From a virus, in the IMG/VR virus record IMGVR_UViG_3300028045_000010, positions 1 through 64,000 of that record: a stretch of DNA of 64,000 nucleotides; one strand, 5' to 3'. The notes below the pieces were generated by a model. That model was given only the letters and a program-made list of their open reading frames with translations. It was not told the DNA's origin and searched no databases. Both the position numbers and the translations under genes were made by a program. Shown here in pieces: positions 39,776 to 50,458 of this stretch. The first letter of the stretch is position 1, and each line of letters opens with the position of its first letter.

Positions 39776-40936
39776 TTACATTTCTAAATTTATTTCAAAA
39801 GTTATAGCGTTAACATAATTTTTTTCAACTGGTTCGCTTAGTTTTGCGACAGCTATAAGTTCTCCAAGAGGATTGTATAGACCAACTTCAGTTACATATA
39901 TAGAGTCAAAATTAACAAAACCTTCTTCACTGTTTATTTGTGCCAAAGCCTTATCTGAGTCCCAAGTTTTATTATTAGATATATAAAATTGCTGAGGAAG
40001 CGCTAAGCACACCGAAGTCATTTTAAATGAAGTGTCTATATCTTTAAATGACAATAAAGAACCTTCAGAACTTGCATCTGATAAATTACTCCCAGTAAAG
40101 TGTATTTTAGTTTTACTTCCAACATTAAAGTCATCAGTATATGCAGAGCCGTCTGAAGTGAATCCAGATGTCCAGGGAAAATTATTTACAATTTGTGGGT
40201 GAGTTATGACCATATAGCCTTTATCTAAAACTGCAAAACCACAAGGTATGTCATAATTATAACCATCTCTACCGTTAGGATATCCAGCATCAACTGCTAC
40301 TGCATAATTTATACTAGAAGATGGTCTTTGGTCTGTATTATAAAAATCTCTTATTTCTGTGTTAGAAACTGCGCCTACCCTATCTTTATAGTCACCAGTT
40401 GGGTCCCAAGATGTTACGGTAGAGTTATTTATAGCATCATCTAACTCGTTTCTTGTTTTTCCAGTGTAAGGTAGATTTATATCGTCAGAAAATAAAAATA
40501 CTACATTATCTCCTAATAATATGTTTGATTCAGACTTTAAAGCATTTGACGAGCTGTATGTACTAGATATCAAAGTAACTCCTGACAATTCATTAGGAGT
40601 TGCACTTCCGCTAACAGGAACTCTAAAGTTAATAGTTTTTCCATCTATAAATTCACTATACTCACTTGCTGGTATAGGTGTTATTATAATTTGGTCAACA
40701 TTTAACTGTTGAAGTTCTGGGAATATTTTTGACATATCGCTAGTAGTAGGTAAAGCTCCGCTTTTATATGGCAAATTAAAAGACATAAAATAATTGCCTT
40801 TTTTGTCGGTAATATTATCTCTATCACATAGAGTGTATGTTAATTCAGTTTCAAATAAGCTCTTTATTTGAGAAGACTCCCTTTGAAGTGCTATATATGA
40901 ATCTACTTTTTTTGTAAATCTAGAATCTGCAATCAT
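39776..40936 (-). CDS. Tail/baseplate structural protein, 386 aa
   Basis: C-terminus VTEVGLYNPLGELIAVAKLS then FEINLEM matches that of the 680-aa protein at 42119 (ITEVGILDNAGNLVAAGKP ... FQLQIDF), so the two share a C-terminal domain. The N-terminus is helical (KKVDSYIALQRESSQIKSLF). The middle is beta-rich and Ser/Thr/Gly-rich like phage tail proteins. Specific role unclear; the operon and the TEVGxY end, seen in baseplate and fibre-connector proteins of other phages, point to the tail. Preceded by an A/T leader with repeated AAAT units. Confidence 0.6.
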   Translation of the reverse strand: MIADSRFTKKVDSYIALQRESSQIKSLFETELTYTLCDRDNITDKKGNYFMSFNLPYKSGALPTTSDMSKIFPELQQLNVDQIIITPIPASEYSEFIDGKTINFRVPVSGSATPNELSGVTLISSTYSSSNALKSESNILLGDNVVFLFSDDINLPYTGKTRNELDDAINNSTVTSWDPTGDYKDRVGAVSNTEIRDFYNTDQRPSSSINYAVAVDAGYPNGRDGYNYDIPCGFAVLDKGYMVITHPQIVNNFPWTSGFTSDGSAYTDDFNVGSKTKIHFTGSNLSDASSEGSLLSFKDIDTSFKMTSVCLALPQQFYISNNKTWDSDKALAQINSEEGFVNFDSIYVTEVGLYNPLGELIAVAKLSEPVEKNYVNAITFEINLEM

Positions 40937-40962
40937 TTTATTTATTTATTTAATTAATTTAT

Positions 40963-41376
40963 TTATCTTTTAAGTACAGGAAATGCTCCAGGTACAGTAG
41001 AAAATGTTCTAACAACGCTTTTAGTATATTTAAAAGATAAAGAAAACGTTCCAATATCTCCATTTCCTACCATAACATTTGAAGGGTTACCATAGAATTG
41101 AAAATTAATAGTTTTACTCCTAGTTGAACCTGATGAATCTAGAACTACCGAACCTTCTTTTGTTGTGTTTACCCAACCTATAAGAGCTTGCCTTAGTCCT
41201 TCGTCAAAATTACTCATCACACCCCAATCATTATATATTACATTTTGATTTGAATCAAAAACAACTTGTTCAATTGGAGTTTTTGATTCAGTCTGTGGTG
41301 CTGGGCCTAATCTTTTCGTTCTTGGGACTGGGCTATAGTCTTTGGAAACTTTTCTTGGTGGTGATACGCTTTTCAT
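40963..41376 (-). CDS. Small tail structural protein, 137 aa
   Basis: Pro/Lys/Arg-rich N-terminal arm (SVSPPRKVSKDYSPVPRTKR) followed by a beta-rich domain (FDEGLRQALIGWVNTTKEGS; IGTFSLSFKYTKSVVRTFST). The arm-plus-beta plan is usual for phage tail adaptor proteins. It lies five bases from the 238-aa gene and in the same operon. No family recognised. Confidence 0.5.
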   Translation of the reverse strand: MKSVSPPRKVSKDYSPVPRTKRLGPAPQTESKTPIEQVVFDSNQNVIYNDWGVMSNFDEGLRQALIGWVNTTKEGSVVLDSSGSTRSKTINFQFYGNPSNVMVGNGDIGTFSLSFKYTKSVVRTFSTVPGAFPVLKR

Positions 41377-41381
41377 AATTT

Positions 41382-42098
41382 TTAATTTGTTGTGTTATTT
41401 GGGTTTGGAACTGATTTACTGCCAAATTTACTTGGAGAAATCTTTTTAGATATCATTTGATAATCTTTCAACTTAACAGTTTTTGCTGTAGCCGTTTCAA
41501 ATTGTATTGTAACTATATTACTATCTTCTTCAATACTTGGATAGATAATTCTCATTCTATATCCAGGATTTCCTCCTGATGGCTCTAAAAGATTTATTAC
41601 CAATTCATTATCTTTCATTACTAAGTCTCCAAAAACTTTTGGAAGAACATCATAAGTAGCTTCTAAAGTAGCTTCTTGATTAATTAAAGTTATTAATTCT
41701 TGTGTTATAACAGTTTCTAATTTAGATAAATCTTTATTTAAATCCATCACTATGTCTTTTTTACTTGTTATATACTCTAAAGTATCAAGTTCAGTTGCGA
41801 GAGACGCATCTTGTGGACTAATTAAGTTTGTTAAAGTTCTACCCTTAGCTCCAGTTATATTCCCTTCATTCTCTCCAGATAAATCAGGAATATCACCAGA
41901 AGTTAATAGGTCTGGTAATTTATAATTTACATCTGGGTCTCCTAAGGAAAATCTTTCCACTTGTAATCTATCCACCTGAGTTCCGTCTGATAGTTCGACA
42001 AACCTAGGGTTGTTTTCGTCTTGAAATAAGTATTTTCTTCCTATCTCTGTCAGATAAGCTGTTGCATATACTGTAGTTGCTGATGTTATTGCTCCCAT
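41382..42098 (-). CDS. Tail/baseplate structural protein, 238 aa
   Basis: Starts MGAITSATTVYATAYLTEIGRKYLF; the LTxxGRxxL element is shared with the 680-aa protein (VKLTDAGRRQLSLGS) and is common at N-termini of phage tail proteins. RFSLGDPDVNYKL corresponds to VLSDREVNYGI in that protein, so the two have related N-terminal domains. The rest is helical then beta (YRMRIIYPSIEEDSNIVTIQ). Part of the operon ended by the 39.7-kb terminator. Confidence 0.6.
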   Translation of the reverse strand: MGAITSATTVYATAYLTEIGRKYLFQDENNPRFVELSDGTQVDRLQVERFSLGDPDVNYKLPDLLTSGDIPDLSGENEGNITGAKGRTLTNLISPQDASLATELDTLEYITSKKDIVMDLNKDLSKLETVITQELITLINQEATLEATYDVLPKVFGDLVMKDNELVINLLEPSGGNPGYRMRIIYPSIEEDSNIVTIQFETATAKTVKLKDYQMISKKISPSKFGSKSVPNPNNTTN

Positions 42099-42118
42099 TT
42101 TTTATTTAATTTATTATT

Positions 42119-44161
42119 TTAAAAATCTATTTGTAATTGAAAAGTTAAAAATCTTCCTTCGTTTTTCTTTATTGGATATGTAGGCTTTCCTGCTGCTACC
42201 AAATTCCCAGCATTATCTAATATCCCAACTTCTGTTATATATGTATTATTGTCTAAGCTACTAAAAGTAAAGTTGTTAGAAGAGTTGAAAGAATCATTTT
42301 TAGCAAATGTTGTTATTACGGTTTTGTATGTTGTGGACAAAATATCAGCATCCACATTTCCAAACAAAAACGATTCGTCTCCAAAAGTAAGTCCAGTTAA
42401 ACTGTGGTCATCATTATTAGTAAATATACTATCTAAAGAATAAGTTGTTCCACTATCATAGTCTTCTTGAGATATTATAAATTGATATCCATTAAGTTTG
42501 TTTGGCTCTATTGTTAAATCACTAGTATCGCCAGTATATATTCCATTTCCAACTACTGATGATATTAATTTCCAATCTGTTGATGGAATATCTGACAAAG
42601 TCGTTATTTCAGAAGATGTACCAATATCTTGTTCGCTAACTAGTAGTTGAACTTTGTTGGCGTTCCATCCTGTTCCAGAAAAAGGAGATGTTGCATCCAT
42701 ATTTATGCTACTTCTTAAGTACGGAAAAGAGTTTGTTGGAAATGTAGCTGTTAAAAATTGATTATTTCCATTGCTATCAGTTTCTCCATCTATTTGCTGC
42801 ACATATCCACAATGTAAAGCTTGAGGATAGCCAAAAGTCGAACCTGATGAATATGTTGAGTCGCTTTCTGTTATATAAGTGGCAAAATAAGTTTTTCCAG
42901 ATTTACATAATCCAGTTGCTTGAACTGTTGTTAAAGGATATTTAGGCGTAGATGCTAAATTTAAATTTAATTCAGGTAATGTATAGTTTCTATTTGACTT
43001 ATAAGTCATTGCTGTTAACATTTCAGCATCTGTTATTATTATTAATTTAAGCTTATGATAAACTCTACCAACTATTTTACTTGTACTAGAAACTCCATCT
43101 CGCAAATCTCTATAAGTACTATTGGATACAGTATCAGTATTCGTTATTCCTTGAACATCATAAAGAGTTACTCCAAACTCTAAACCTCCACCATTATCTT
43201 CGGTAGAATTATGCCACATTATATAAGGCAAATCTACTCTTACACTTGTCTCTACAAACTGTTCCGCATAAGTATTTCCAGTATACTCATTTGTATAGTG
43301 CAATATTCCTATAGCAACTGTGTTTTTATCAAATCCTAAATAGGCTTTAGTGCCATTATAATCTATAGAACCATAAGATGTATATCCGCTAGTTGCGTCT
43401 GTCACTCCTTCTACACTTTGAGTTCTTATTATATTCATATTCCAAACTTCTGGGTTGATAGTTGCTCCTGTTCCGTAATATGTTTCAACTCCATTATATG
43501 GATAAAAATAAGTATTTATAGTCTGAGCATTTGTTGATGATGCAAAGTCTGGGGTTGGTCTGTCTAAATTTATTGTGTCAGAACCGTTTGTAGCCGTTAC
43601 TCTGTACCATAAAGAAACTGTTGGATTGCCAGAAGGCACTAAGACGTCTGTATATGTAGCACCACTATTTTGTATTGGCTCCCAAGGTATAAACACTAAA
43701 TCTCCTGCATTAGGAAAGTAAGAGCCTCCAGGGTTATCAAGCAAAACAGATGTTCCTCCACCTAATGGAGATGTGGTATACGTAATTGTATTAAAATTTC
43801 CTAATAATTTTGTTGTATCTATTGCTGTAGATGCACTACTTATTGTCGACCCAGTAAACATTCCATAACTTCCTGTAGCTCCTGTTGCAAATTGTTTTGC
43901 AGAAACTAATTGATTTCCCTCTAAAGGGATTGCATTAGTTGAGTCAAAGTTTATAGAAAAACCAGGCTCTGTATCTACTGGTGATATTATTCTATTGTTA
44001 GTTATATCATACTTCTCAGTTCTATCTATTCCGTAATTTACTTCTCTATCAGAAAGAACTGCACTAGTAAAGTTAAGACTTCCCAAAGAAAGCTGTCTTC
44101 TGCCTGCATCAGTTAATTTAACATTAATAAATGTTTTAGGTTCGTTTAAAATATATCCCAT
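42119..44161 (-). CDS. Large tail/baseplate structural protein, 680 aa
   Basis: N-terminal domain with KTFINVKLTDAGRRQLSLGS and SDREVNYGID as in the 238-aa protein; C-terminal domain ITEVGILDNAGNLVAAGKPT as in the 386-aa protein. Between them 550 residues of Ser/Thr/Asn/Gly-rich beta structure (GPVSTAYLGFDKNTVAIG-like strands and YNGVETYYGTGATINPEVWN). It is therefore a long version joining both modules, probably forming an outer part of the baseplate. First gene of the operon; divergent from the 843-aa gene over a 181-base A/T spacer. Confidence 0.6.
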   Translation of the reverse strand: MGYILNEPKTFINVKLTDAGRRQLSLGSLNFTSAVLSDREVNYGIDRTEKYDITNNRIISPVDTEPGFSINFDSTNAIPLEGNQLVSAKQFATGATGSYGMFTGSTISSASTAIDTTKLLGNFNTITYTTSPLGGGTSVLLDNPGGSYFPNAGDLVFIPWEPIQNSGATYTDVLVPSGNPTVSLWYRVTATNGSDTINLDRPTPDFASSTNAQTINTYFYPYNGVETYYGTGATINPEVWNMNIIRTQSVEGVTDATSGYTSYGSIDYNGTKAYLGFDKNTVAIGILHYTNEYTGNTYAEQFVETSVRVDLPYIMWHNSTEDNGGGLEFGVTLYDVQGITNTDTVSNSTYRDLRDGVSSTSKIVGRVYHKLKLIIITDAEMLTAMTYKSNRNYTLPELNLNLASTPKYPLTTVQATGLCKSGKTYFATYITESDSTYSSGSTFGYPQALHCGYVQQIDGETDSNGNNQFLTATFPTNSFPYLRSSINMDATSPFSGTGWNANKVQLLVSEQDIGTSSEITTLSDIPSTDWKLISSVVGNGIYTGDTSDLTIEPNKLNGYQFIISQEDYDSGTTYSLDSIFTNNDDHSLTGLTFGDESFLFGNVDADILSTTYKTVITTFAKNDSFNSSNNFTFSSLDNNTYITEVGILDNAGNLVAAGKPTYPIKKNEGRFLTFQLQIDF

Positions 44162-44342
44162 TTTCTATTTACTCTTTTAAAGAATTTAGTATAATATAAT
44201 TTTTAAAATATTAAAGTAAACTTTTGATTACTTTAATATTTTAAAAAAATAGTTTCCTTAGCAATAAATAGATTATAAAAAAAAATAGAAATAATTTTAT
44301 AAGTTTTTTTGCTGTGATATTTATTAATAAACAATTTTATAA
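44162..44342. promoter_or_regulatory. Divergent promoter spacer with ATATTTAT element
   Basis: Non-coding A/T-rich spacer between two tail operons. GATATTTATTAATAA (44318-44332) ends ten bases before the plus-strand ATG; the same element precedes many genes in the window. I see no other feature. Confidence 0.4.
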
Positions 44343-46874
44343 ATGACATCTATAAATACGGGTACAACTTTGGATGTAAATCCTACGCCTGGTAGAGACG
44401 TAAGGTTCGCTGCGACAAGCTCTGAATCGGTTTTTACTTTTGGAAATTTCAGATTAGAAAGAGATAGAGAAGAAAATCTCTTAGATAATACTGGTTCTCA
44501 AATCTCTTTCACTTCATATTATAATATAAACAATTCAGATTCTAATGATTTTGATGTATTAAAAATTATTAATACAAAAGAAAATGAATTAAACTTAAAC
44601 CCAGAAGAGCCAACTAGTTATGCTTATTTTGGCTCTTTTTATACTAAAGTTGCTAATTCAATAAATAAAATAGTAGATAATTTTCCTTATCCATTCTTAT
44701 CTCATCCTATTAGTGGCGGAATAACAATTTACGATTATTCTCACGATATAATACAAAACTATTCATCTTTTAAAGTAGCTTTTTCTTCTATTACAAATCA
44801 AGGAAATATTATATATGTTTCTGGTCGTACAGAACAGAGTGATTTGGAAATAGATTTATTTAATGATACTAATAAATTTTCTATTCAATTAAGTGGAGAG
44901 TCTCAAAGTACAATTACTGGAGACACTTTTGTTAACACAATACATAAGATAATTTCTTATAATTATTCTATTAATAATTATTTTGAGTTTAACATAGAAG
45001 GCATATTGTTACCACAAGCGTCTACAACTGCAACCACTTTTAACTATCCTTTATATATAAGGCCTACAAGAAAAAGATATGGTCAATATAAAAAAACAAT
45101 ATCTAACCTAGAAGACCAACTGCTTAATAGTGGAAATTTTTTAATGCCAAACCTAGATACTGAAACTTATGAGAGAGTTACTTTTACTTGGCCTAGAACA
45201 ATAGATGGATTTTCTCCCAATAGTTATGGTTCTGAATTTGAAAACTATGCAACATCTATATTAAATTCATCAAGAAGTGTTGATGAAGAAAAAACTAATA
45301 TAATGCTTAGGACAATGCTTCCTGAGAATTATATTAATTTAGATTCAGAAAATGATATATACAGAAAACTAACAACAACTTATTCAGAAGAATTTGATAA
45401 AATTAAACAATACATAGATGGATTGGCCTATGCTCACTCAATTAGTTATGACGGCTCTGAAAGTGTGCCTAATAAATTTATAGTAAGATTAGCAAATCTT
45501 TTGGGAGCCAAATTACCTAATGCATTTGTTGCAGAAAATATAGTAGACTATCTGTCTGGTGAGATTGATAATACTGGTAATTCTTACGAAGATTATAATT
45601 TAGAGCTTTGGAGAAGAATGTTAAGCAACATAGTTTGGTTATACAAAAAAAGAGGAACTAGAGATGCTTTAACTTTTATTTTTAAACTTTTAGGAGCTCC
45701 AGATTGTTTGTTTAATTTAGAAGAATTTATTTATGATGTAAAAAAAGTAGAAGAAACCATAACTACAGATGCTACAAATTCTCTATTAGAAGATGCTGGT
45801 GGAGGTGTTGATGGTAGTGGTAGTGTTGTTTCAGTCCTAAATTTAGATAATAGTGCAACAGATGACCTTGGAAATCCAATAGATGGACTTTCTGAAAAAC
45901 AAGATGGATATCCAGATGTAAATGCTACATTATTTCAAGCTGGTGGTGGAGGAAGAGGTGATGGCCAAGCGTTTATTCAAAGTTTGGGAGATGTTTATGA
46001 GCCAACAATTCGTGTTGATAATTTAAAAATAAAGACAGGAAATACAAGAAATATAGTAAACACAAAAGAAATTAACGTAGACCTTAGACCCTCTAGAGCA
46101 ATAGAGTGCGATGTGATGGATTGGTATGAAATTGGATATGGATGGTGGGGATGGGGAAGTCTTTCTCCTGTATTTTCCGCTATGACCGTTCCTTTTGAGT
46201 GGCAAGTAGAAGAGCTTGATTCTGTTATTCCTCCAAATATGAGCGCAATGACCATTCAAGAGTGGGTAGAATATATATATACTGCTAATGTAGACCCAAG
46301 AAATAGAAAAACTCTAGGCTGGCAACAAGGCCATACGGGAATATATTTGGATTTGAAAAAGATATACATAACGTATATGCTATTAAATGCAAATATGTCC
46401 AACAGGCTAACGTTTAAAAAGTTAGAGAAATTTTTAAACTTATTAGAAAGAAACTTTGAGGACCTAGTTCCGTTTTTCACTCCTGCAACAAGTATATTAA
46501 ATTCATATGGTACAGTATATGCAAATACCGCATTTAATAGACATAGATTTATATATAGACCAGGTATAAATGATGGTTCAGAATTTAAAATAAAATTACC
46601 TCTTGTTTTTGAGCCAACTATACAAGCTGTAGACTTTACCGTAAGTATAGAAAATAACTTTGACAAAGATATAAATGCACATAATTTAACGGCAACAATA
46701 CCAAAAAGTCCAGAAGGAAATGTTGACATTTCCAATTTTGAAGTTACATTACCTACATCATTAAATCCTAATACAAATGTGGCAAACTACGCAGCTAGCA
46801 TATTTAAAGAAGATTTAAATTTAGAACCATATGCAGACCCTCAAAAACTTACACCAATAACTTATCCAGAATAA
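44343..46874 (+). CDS. Baseplate/tail protein with RGTRxALxF motif, 843 aa
   Basis: Large protein that starts the plus-strand tail block. Residues about 320-460 read like tail-protein-I-type baseplate components: TMLPENYINLDSENDIYRKL, SVPNKFIVRLANLLGAKLPN, WRRMLSNIVWLYKKRGTRDA and LTFIFKLLGAPDCLFNLEE. The second half has a Gly-rich segment (DAGGGVDGSGSVVSVLN; LFQAGGGGRGDGQAF), a Trp/Gly run MDWYEIGYGWWGWGSLSPVF and a helical domain. The end is repetitive (PTIQAVDFTVSIENNFDKDI). Probably a wedge or fibre-attachment component. One base separates it from the next gene. Confidence 0.65.
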   Translation: MTSINTGTTLDVNPTPGRDVRFAATSSESVFTFGNFRLERDREENLLDNTGSQISFTSYYNINNSDSNDFDVLKIINTKENELNLNPEEPTSYAYFGSFYTKVANSINKIVDNFPYPFLSHPISGGITIYDYSHDIIQNYSSFKVAFSSITNQGNIIYVSGRTEQSDLEIDLFNDTNKFSIQLSGESQSTITGDTFVNTIHKIISYNYSINNYFEFNIEGILLPQASTTATTFNYPLYIRPTRKRYGQYKKTISNLEDQLLNSGNFLMPNLDTETYERVTFTWPRTIDGFSPNSYGSEFENYATSILNSSRSVDEEKTNIMLRTMLPENYINLDSENDIYRKLTTTYSEEFDKIKQYIDGLAYAHSISYDGSESVPNKFIVRLANLLGAKLPNAFVAENIVDYLSGEIDNTGNSYEDYNLELWRRMLSNIVWLYKKRGTRDALTFIFKLLGAPDCLFNLEEFIYDVKKVEETITTDATNSLLEDAGGGVDGSGSVVSVLNLDNSATDDLGNPIDGLSEKQDGYPDVNATLFQAGGGGRGDGQAFIQSLGDVYEPTIRVDNLKIKTGNTRNIVNTKEINVDLRPSRAIECDVMDWYEIGYGWWGWGSLSPVFSAMTVPFEWQVEELDSVIPPNMSAMTIQEWVEYIYTANVDPRNRKTLGWQQGHTGIYLDLKKIYITYMLLNANMSNRLTFKKLEKFLNLLERNFEDLVPFFTPATSILNSYGTVYANTAFNRHRFIYRPGINDGSEFKIKLPLVFEPTIQAVDFTVSIENNFDKDINAHNLTATIPKSPEGNVDISNFEVTLPTSLNPNTNVANYAASIFKEDLNLEPYADPQKLTPITYPE

Positions 46875-46875
46875 T

Positions 46876-48357
46876 ATGCCTATAAATAAAATTATAACAT
46901 CTAGGACAATTGGTGAAAGCGATGGTATTTCTCAAGTATTTATACAAAATAATATACCTAAAATATTAGAACCATTAGTTGAGCCTAAAATATTTAATTT
47001 ACCTCTTTATAACTTAGAGGGAGCTACTTTTAAATATTATCAACAAGTAGTTGATGGTATTTCTGTAAATGTAAATAATGAAAAAACATTAACATATGAC
47101 TATACGGCAAACACAACTTCCTTTAGTTCTATTACTAATGTTATTTATGATATTTATAGAGTAGATTTTCCTACATACGATGCAGTTTCAAACGACTTAA
47201 ATGAAAATAGTCTTACAGGTTCTACTGGATTTACTCCCACATTAGAGACTATATCATCTCTGTTGGCAACTCCTTTAGCTACTATTTATGAAACTGGTGA
47301 TACAATATCTACCCCTACTCACATTGTTTCGCTTCCTGAAATTATAAAGCCAATAGGTGGTTTTGCTGAACAATTACTCTTAGATAAAGCACAATATTTT
47401 ATAGATACAAGATATGAATTTATTCAAGAAAGAGATAAGACACTAGGTGGATTTGAGACGTTTAGTGGAGGTTCAGTTGTTGATTTTTCATATTCTGGTC
47501 TTAATTCAGATGGAAACTTTTTAATTACAACACAAAAAGATGAAACGATAATTAGTGGAGGAACATATTCTGGCTTAACTACCAATGGAGCTATATTTAC
47601 TTATTTTTCAGCGCCGCAAAAACCAAATATAGACGTAATAGATGATGCGCCAACTGTAATTGGACAATTAGATACTTTTTCACCTATTTTTAGTTTTAAC
47701 AACGTTTCTGATGGTGATTACTATAAGCTTCAAGTTACTTACGACTTATCAGATGCTACATTTTTAAGCGCATTTACTTTTAATATAGACCGCCAACCTG
47801 GTATAGCTGATTTTATAAGAACGCACTCTGTAACATTGTCTCCAGACTCTTCTTTTTTATATAGATTTGGCAATACTAAAGAGGTTATAAATGTATTTGG
47901 AGTAAAGCAAAATGTAACTAACTGGGGCAGAAGCGAAACTGCTATAACAGATACAGACGGAATTTATACAGTGCAAGGAACTGTTTATCAAGATTATAAT
48001 TATGGGTGTCCAGTTTCTGGGGCGACTGTTGTATTTACAGTCTCATTAACTACAGCAACATTAGAGGTTGGAGTTGATACAACAACTGATATTTCAATTG
48101 CTGCAGGAACTAATGAGCCTATAGGTGGAGGTGTTGGTACGAGCTTTTCTGCTTTAACAGATTCTAGTGGTAATTATACTGTTAGCAATGTTGCTGGCGG
48201 TAGTGGAATAGTTACTGTTACAAAGTTCGGGTATGATGATACTCCTCAACCTTATGATATAGATGGAGATACTGTAGGTCTTGACTTAACAATAAACCTA
48301 CTATGGAGTAGTACAGGTACAACATTTGCAGATGTAGGAGAATGTATTTTTGTATAA
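46876..48357 (+). CDS. Tail protein with carboxypeptidase-regulatory-like domain, 493 aa
   Basis: N-terminal 350 residues are beta-rich and unassigned (RTIGESDGISQVFIQNNIPK; PIGGFAEQLLLDKAQYFIDT). The C-terminus from about 370 is an Ig/transthyretin-like domain: GIYTVQGTVYQDYNYGCPVS, GATVVF, TDSSGNYTVSNVAGGSGIVT and VTKFGYDD, typical of CarboxypepD_reg repeats used for carbohydrate or surface contacts. It links the baseplate protein and the fibre genes in one transcript, so probably a fibre base or adaptor. Confidence 0.6.
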   Translation: MPINKIITSRTIGESDGISQVFIQNNIPKILEPLVEPKIFNLPLYNLEGATFKYYQQVVDGISVNVNNEKTLTYDYTANTTSFSSITNVIYDIYRVDFPTYDAVSNDLNENSLTGSTGFTPTLETISSLLATPLATIYETGDTISTPTHIVSLPEIIKPIGGFAEQLLLDKAQYFIDTRYEFIQERDKTLGGFETFSGGSVVDFSYSGLNSDGNFLITTQKDETIISGGTYSGLTTNGAIFTYFSAPQKPNIDVIDDAPTVIGQLDTFSPIFSFNNVSDGDYYKLQVTYDLSDATFLSAFTFNIDRQPGIADFIRTHSVTLSPDSSFLYRFGNTKEVINVFGVKQNVTNWGRSETAITDTDGIYTVQGTVYQDYNYGCPVSGATVVFTVSLTTATLEVGVDTTTDISIAAGTNEPIGGGVGTSFSALTDSSGNYTVSNVAGGSGIVTVTKFGYDDTPQPYDIDGDTVGLDLTINLLWSSTGTTFADVGECIFV

Positions 48358-48433
48358 TGATTTACATTTTTAATTAAATAAATAAATTAACACAATAAAA
48401 ATAGATAGTAATATTTATAAAAAAAGAAAATAA

Positions 48434-50452
48434 ATGTCAGACATAATATTAACTGGTGATAACGTAAATGAAGGTAGGATTAAAATTAATTCTGCTCTTG
48501 ATGCTCTTGACATTTTATGGTCTGGTGATGTGGGCAATTATTCTATACAATCTATTAGTGGAACTAGTAGCTTATCAGATACAGATGGAGATTATTCTAT
48601 AAACTTTATTAAAGGAACTTCTGACAATGATGTATTAGGAGATTATTCACATGGTGAAGGATATAATAATTTTATATGGGGTGGTTCTGATTATTCACAT
48701 GTTCAAAATTTTGACAATACAATTGGAAAACTAGCAGGAGATGCTTCATTTTCACATGTAGGTGGTAAAAGCAATGTTGTACTTAGACCTTTTGGGTTTA
48801 TCCATACCAATGGGAATGATAGCCAAAAATCTTTATTTTCTTCTTATTCTTCTATTTTAGGAGGGTTTGACGGACAAATTGGAGAAGAGTTAGGTTCTGA
48901 CAACAATACTAGCTCTGGTATTTTAGGTGGGTATGAACCTAAAATCGTTCAAAATACATATTCAAACCTTTCTGCAAATACAATATTAGGAGGCTCGTTT
49001 AATTCGATTGAAGACTGTTCTAAAAGCTCTATAATTGGTGGCTATGGATTTCCAAGAGATGGAGAGCCATTTGGACTTCTTGATGGTCAAAATCTTATGT
49101 ACCGAAGTAATTCTTCTGCAATTATATTAGGAAGGTCTCAAATTTATGATTCATTTGGGTCTATAATTATTGGAGGAGATTATTATAAACAATCAGCTCC
49201 ACTTGCTAGTCAAAATCCAAACAAAATAAGCGCATCAACAACTTCTTCGATTATAAGCTCATATAATAGTACTATAAATCGTGGAGGAATCTCAACTATA
49301 ATAGGAGGTGATGATAATAATATTCTTTTTTCTTCTGAGACTCCATACGTTTTTACTACTTTGACTTCTGGCATTATTGGTGGTGAAGAAAATGTTTTAG
49401 GTACAGCATTTGAACCATTGTCGCAACCAGATGTACTTACTTATAATTCTTTTGCTGTAGCAAGTAAAGGTTCTACAATTACTGCATCAAGAAATTGTAT
49501 TATTTTAGGGAGTGAAGATTGTGGAATGACCACACGTCCAACAGGTAATGTTAAAAATAATGTTATTATTGGCACTAATACTTCTGCAATTGTATCGTTT
49601 TCCCAGACTATAAAAAACAATGCAATAATAGGGGGGGTTAAGAATAATATTTTTTTACAAGACATTAAAGATACTGTCATTATGGGTACTGGGGTAATAA
49701 ACTCTATTCCTTCAACTTATGGCGCCAGCTGGCAATTAGGGTGGGGTGGGGCATCTCCTGCAGTGGCAAGCTTTGCTAATAGAACAATAGTATTTGATTT
49801 TGTAAATGGTAATGGGATGTGGGACGGCACAGCTACTTTAAGTCCCGCTGATTATGCTGAATACTTTGAATGGAATGATGGCAATCTATTAAATGAGGAT
49901 AGGGTGGGGTATTTTGCTTCTTTAGTTGTCGAAAAAGTTGAAATAGGGAATCAAAATATAGTTGGAATAGTTTCATCAAATCCAGCTTTAATTGGTAATT
50001 CTGCAGAATTAAAATGGAATAAAGTATACTTAACAGATGAGTGGGGAATAAAAATTTATAATACTTACAAGAAATATAGTTTATATGATAATTATATATA
50101 CATAGATGAAGATGATAAAATTTATGCAGACCCACCAAATTCTCATAATATTTTAGGAACATTATTTATTGGAGAAACTAATGATAAAGTGTTTGTAGAA
50201 GATATAAAAATTGAAAAAATAAACCCAGATTTTGATATAAATTCATCATATGAACCTAGAAGTTCAAGAAAAGAATGGTCTCCAATTGGAATGTTAGGAA
50301 AGTTACACGTTAGAACTGCAGAACAAATAACAGGTAACACAATTAGTGCAGACTCTAATGGAATGGCTATAAATGGAAATGATTATCATGTTTTAGAAAA
50401 CAAAAAATCTTATGATGGAAATTATGGAATTGTTAAAATATTATTTAAATAA
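48434..50452 (+). CDS. Tail fibre/spike with Peptidase_G2-type C-terminal chaperone, 672 aa
   Basis: N-terminal attachment domain GDNVNEGRIKINSALDALDI shared with three other fibres. The shaft has many IIGGxxN / ILGGxxS-type turns (SSILGGFDGQIG; SSIIGGYGFPRDG; IIGGVKNNIF) and a DYSHGEGYN unit, which suggests a trimeric beta-helix. The C-terminal domain from about 465 starts PADYAEYFEWNDGNLLNEDR and includes IVGIVSSNPALIGNSA; it is the Peptidase_G2 intramolecular chaperone known from the phi29-family neck appendage protein, which cuts itself off after trimerisation. It ends YDGNYGIVKILFK like its two neighbours. Confidence 0.82.
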   Translation: MSDIILTGDNVNEGRIKINSALDALDILWSGDVGNYSIQSISGTSSLSDTDGDYSINFIKGTSDNDVLGDYSHGEGYNNFIWGGSDYSHVQNFDNTIGKLAGDASFSHVGGKSNVVLRPFGFIHTNGNDSQKSLFSSYSSILGGFDGQIGEELGSDNNTSSGILGGYEPKIVQNTYSNLSANTILGGSFNSIEDCSKSSIIGGYGFPRDGEPFGLLDGQNLMYRSNSSAIILGRSQIYDSFGSIIIGGDYYKQSAPLASQNPNKISASTTSSIISSYNSTINRGGISTIIGGDDNNILFSSETPYVFTTLTSGIIGGEENVLGTAFEPLSQPDVLTYNSFAVASKGSTITASRNCIILGSEDCGMTTRPTGNVKNNVIIGTNTSAIVSFSQTIKNNAIIGGVKNNIFLQDIKDTVIMGTGVINSIPSTYGASWQLGWGGASPAVASFANRTIVFDFVNGNGMWDGTATLSPADYAEYFEWNDGNLLNEDRVGYFASLVVEKVEIGNQNIVGIVSSNPALIGNSAELKWNKVYLTDEWGIKIYNTYKKYSLYDNYIYIDEDDKIYADPPNSHNILGTLFIGETNDKVFVEDIKIEKINPDFDINSSYEPRSSRKEWSPIGMLGKLHVRTAEQITGNTISADSNGMAINGNDYHVLENKKSYDGNYGIVKILFK

Positions 50453-50458
50453 AATAAA

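Noticed and set aside
46256-46735. Minus-strand 159-codon frame inside the 843-aa baseplate gene
   Set aside because: Shadow of a long, continuous coding frame; composition is hydrophobic noise.
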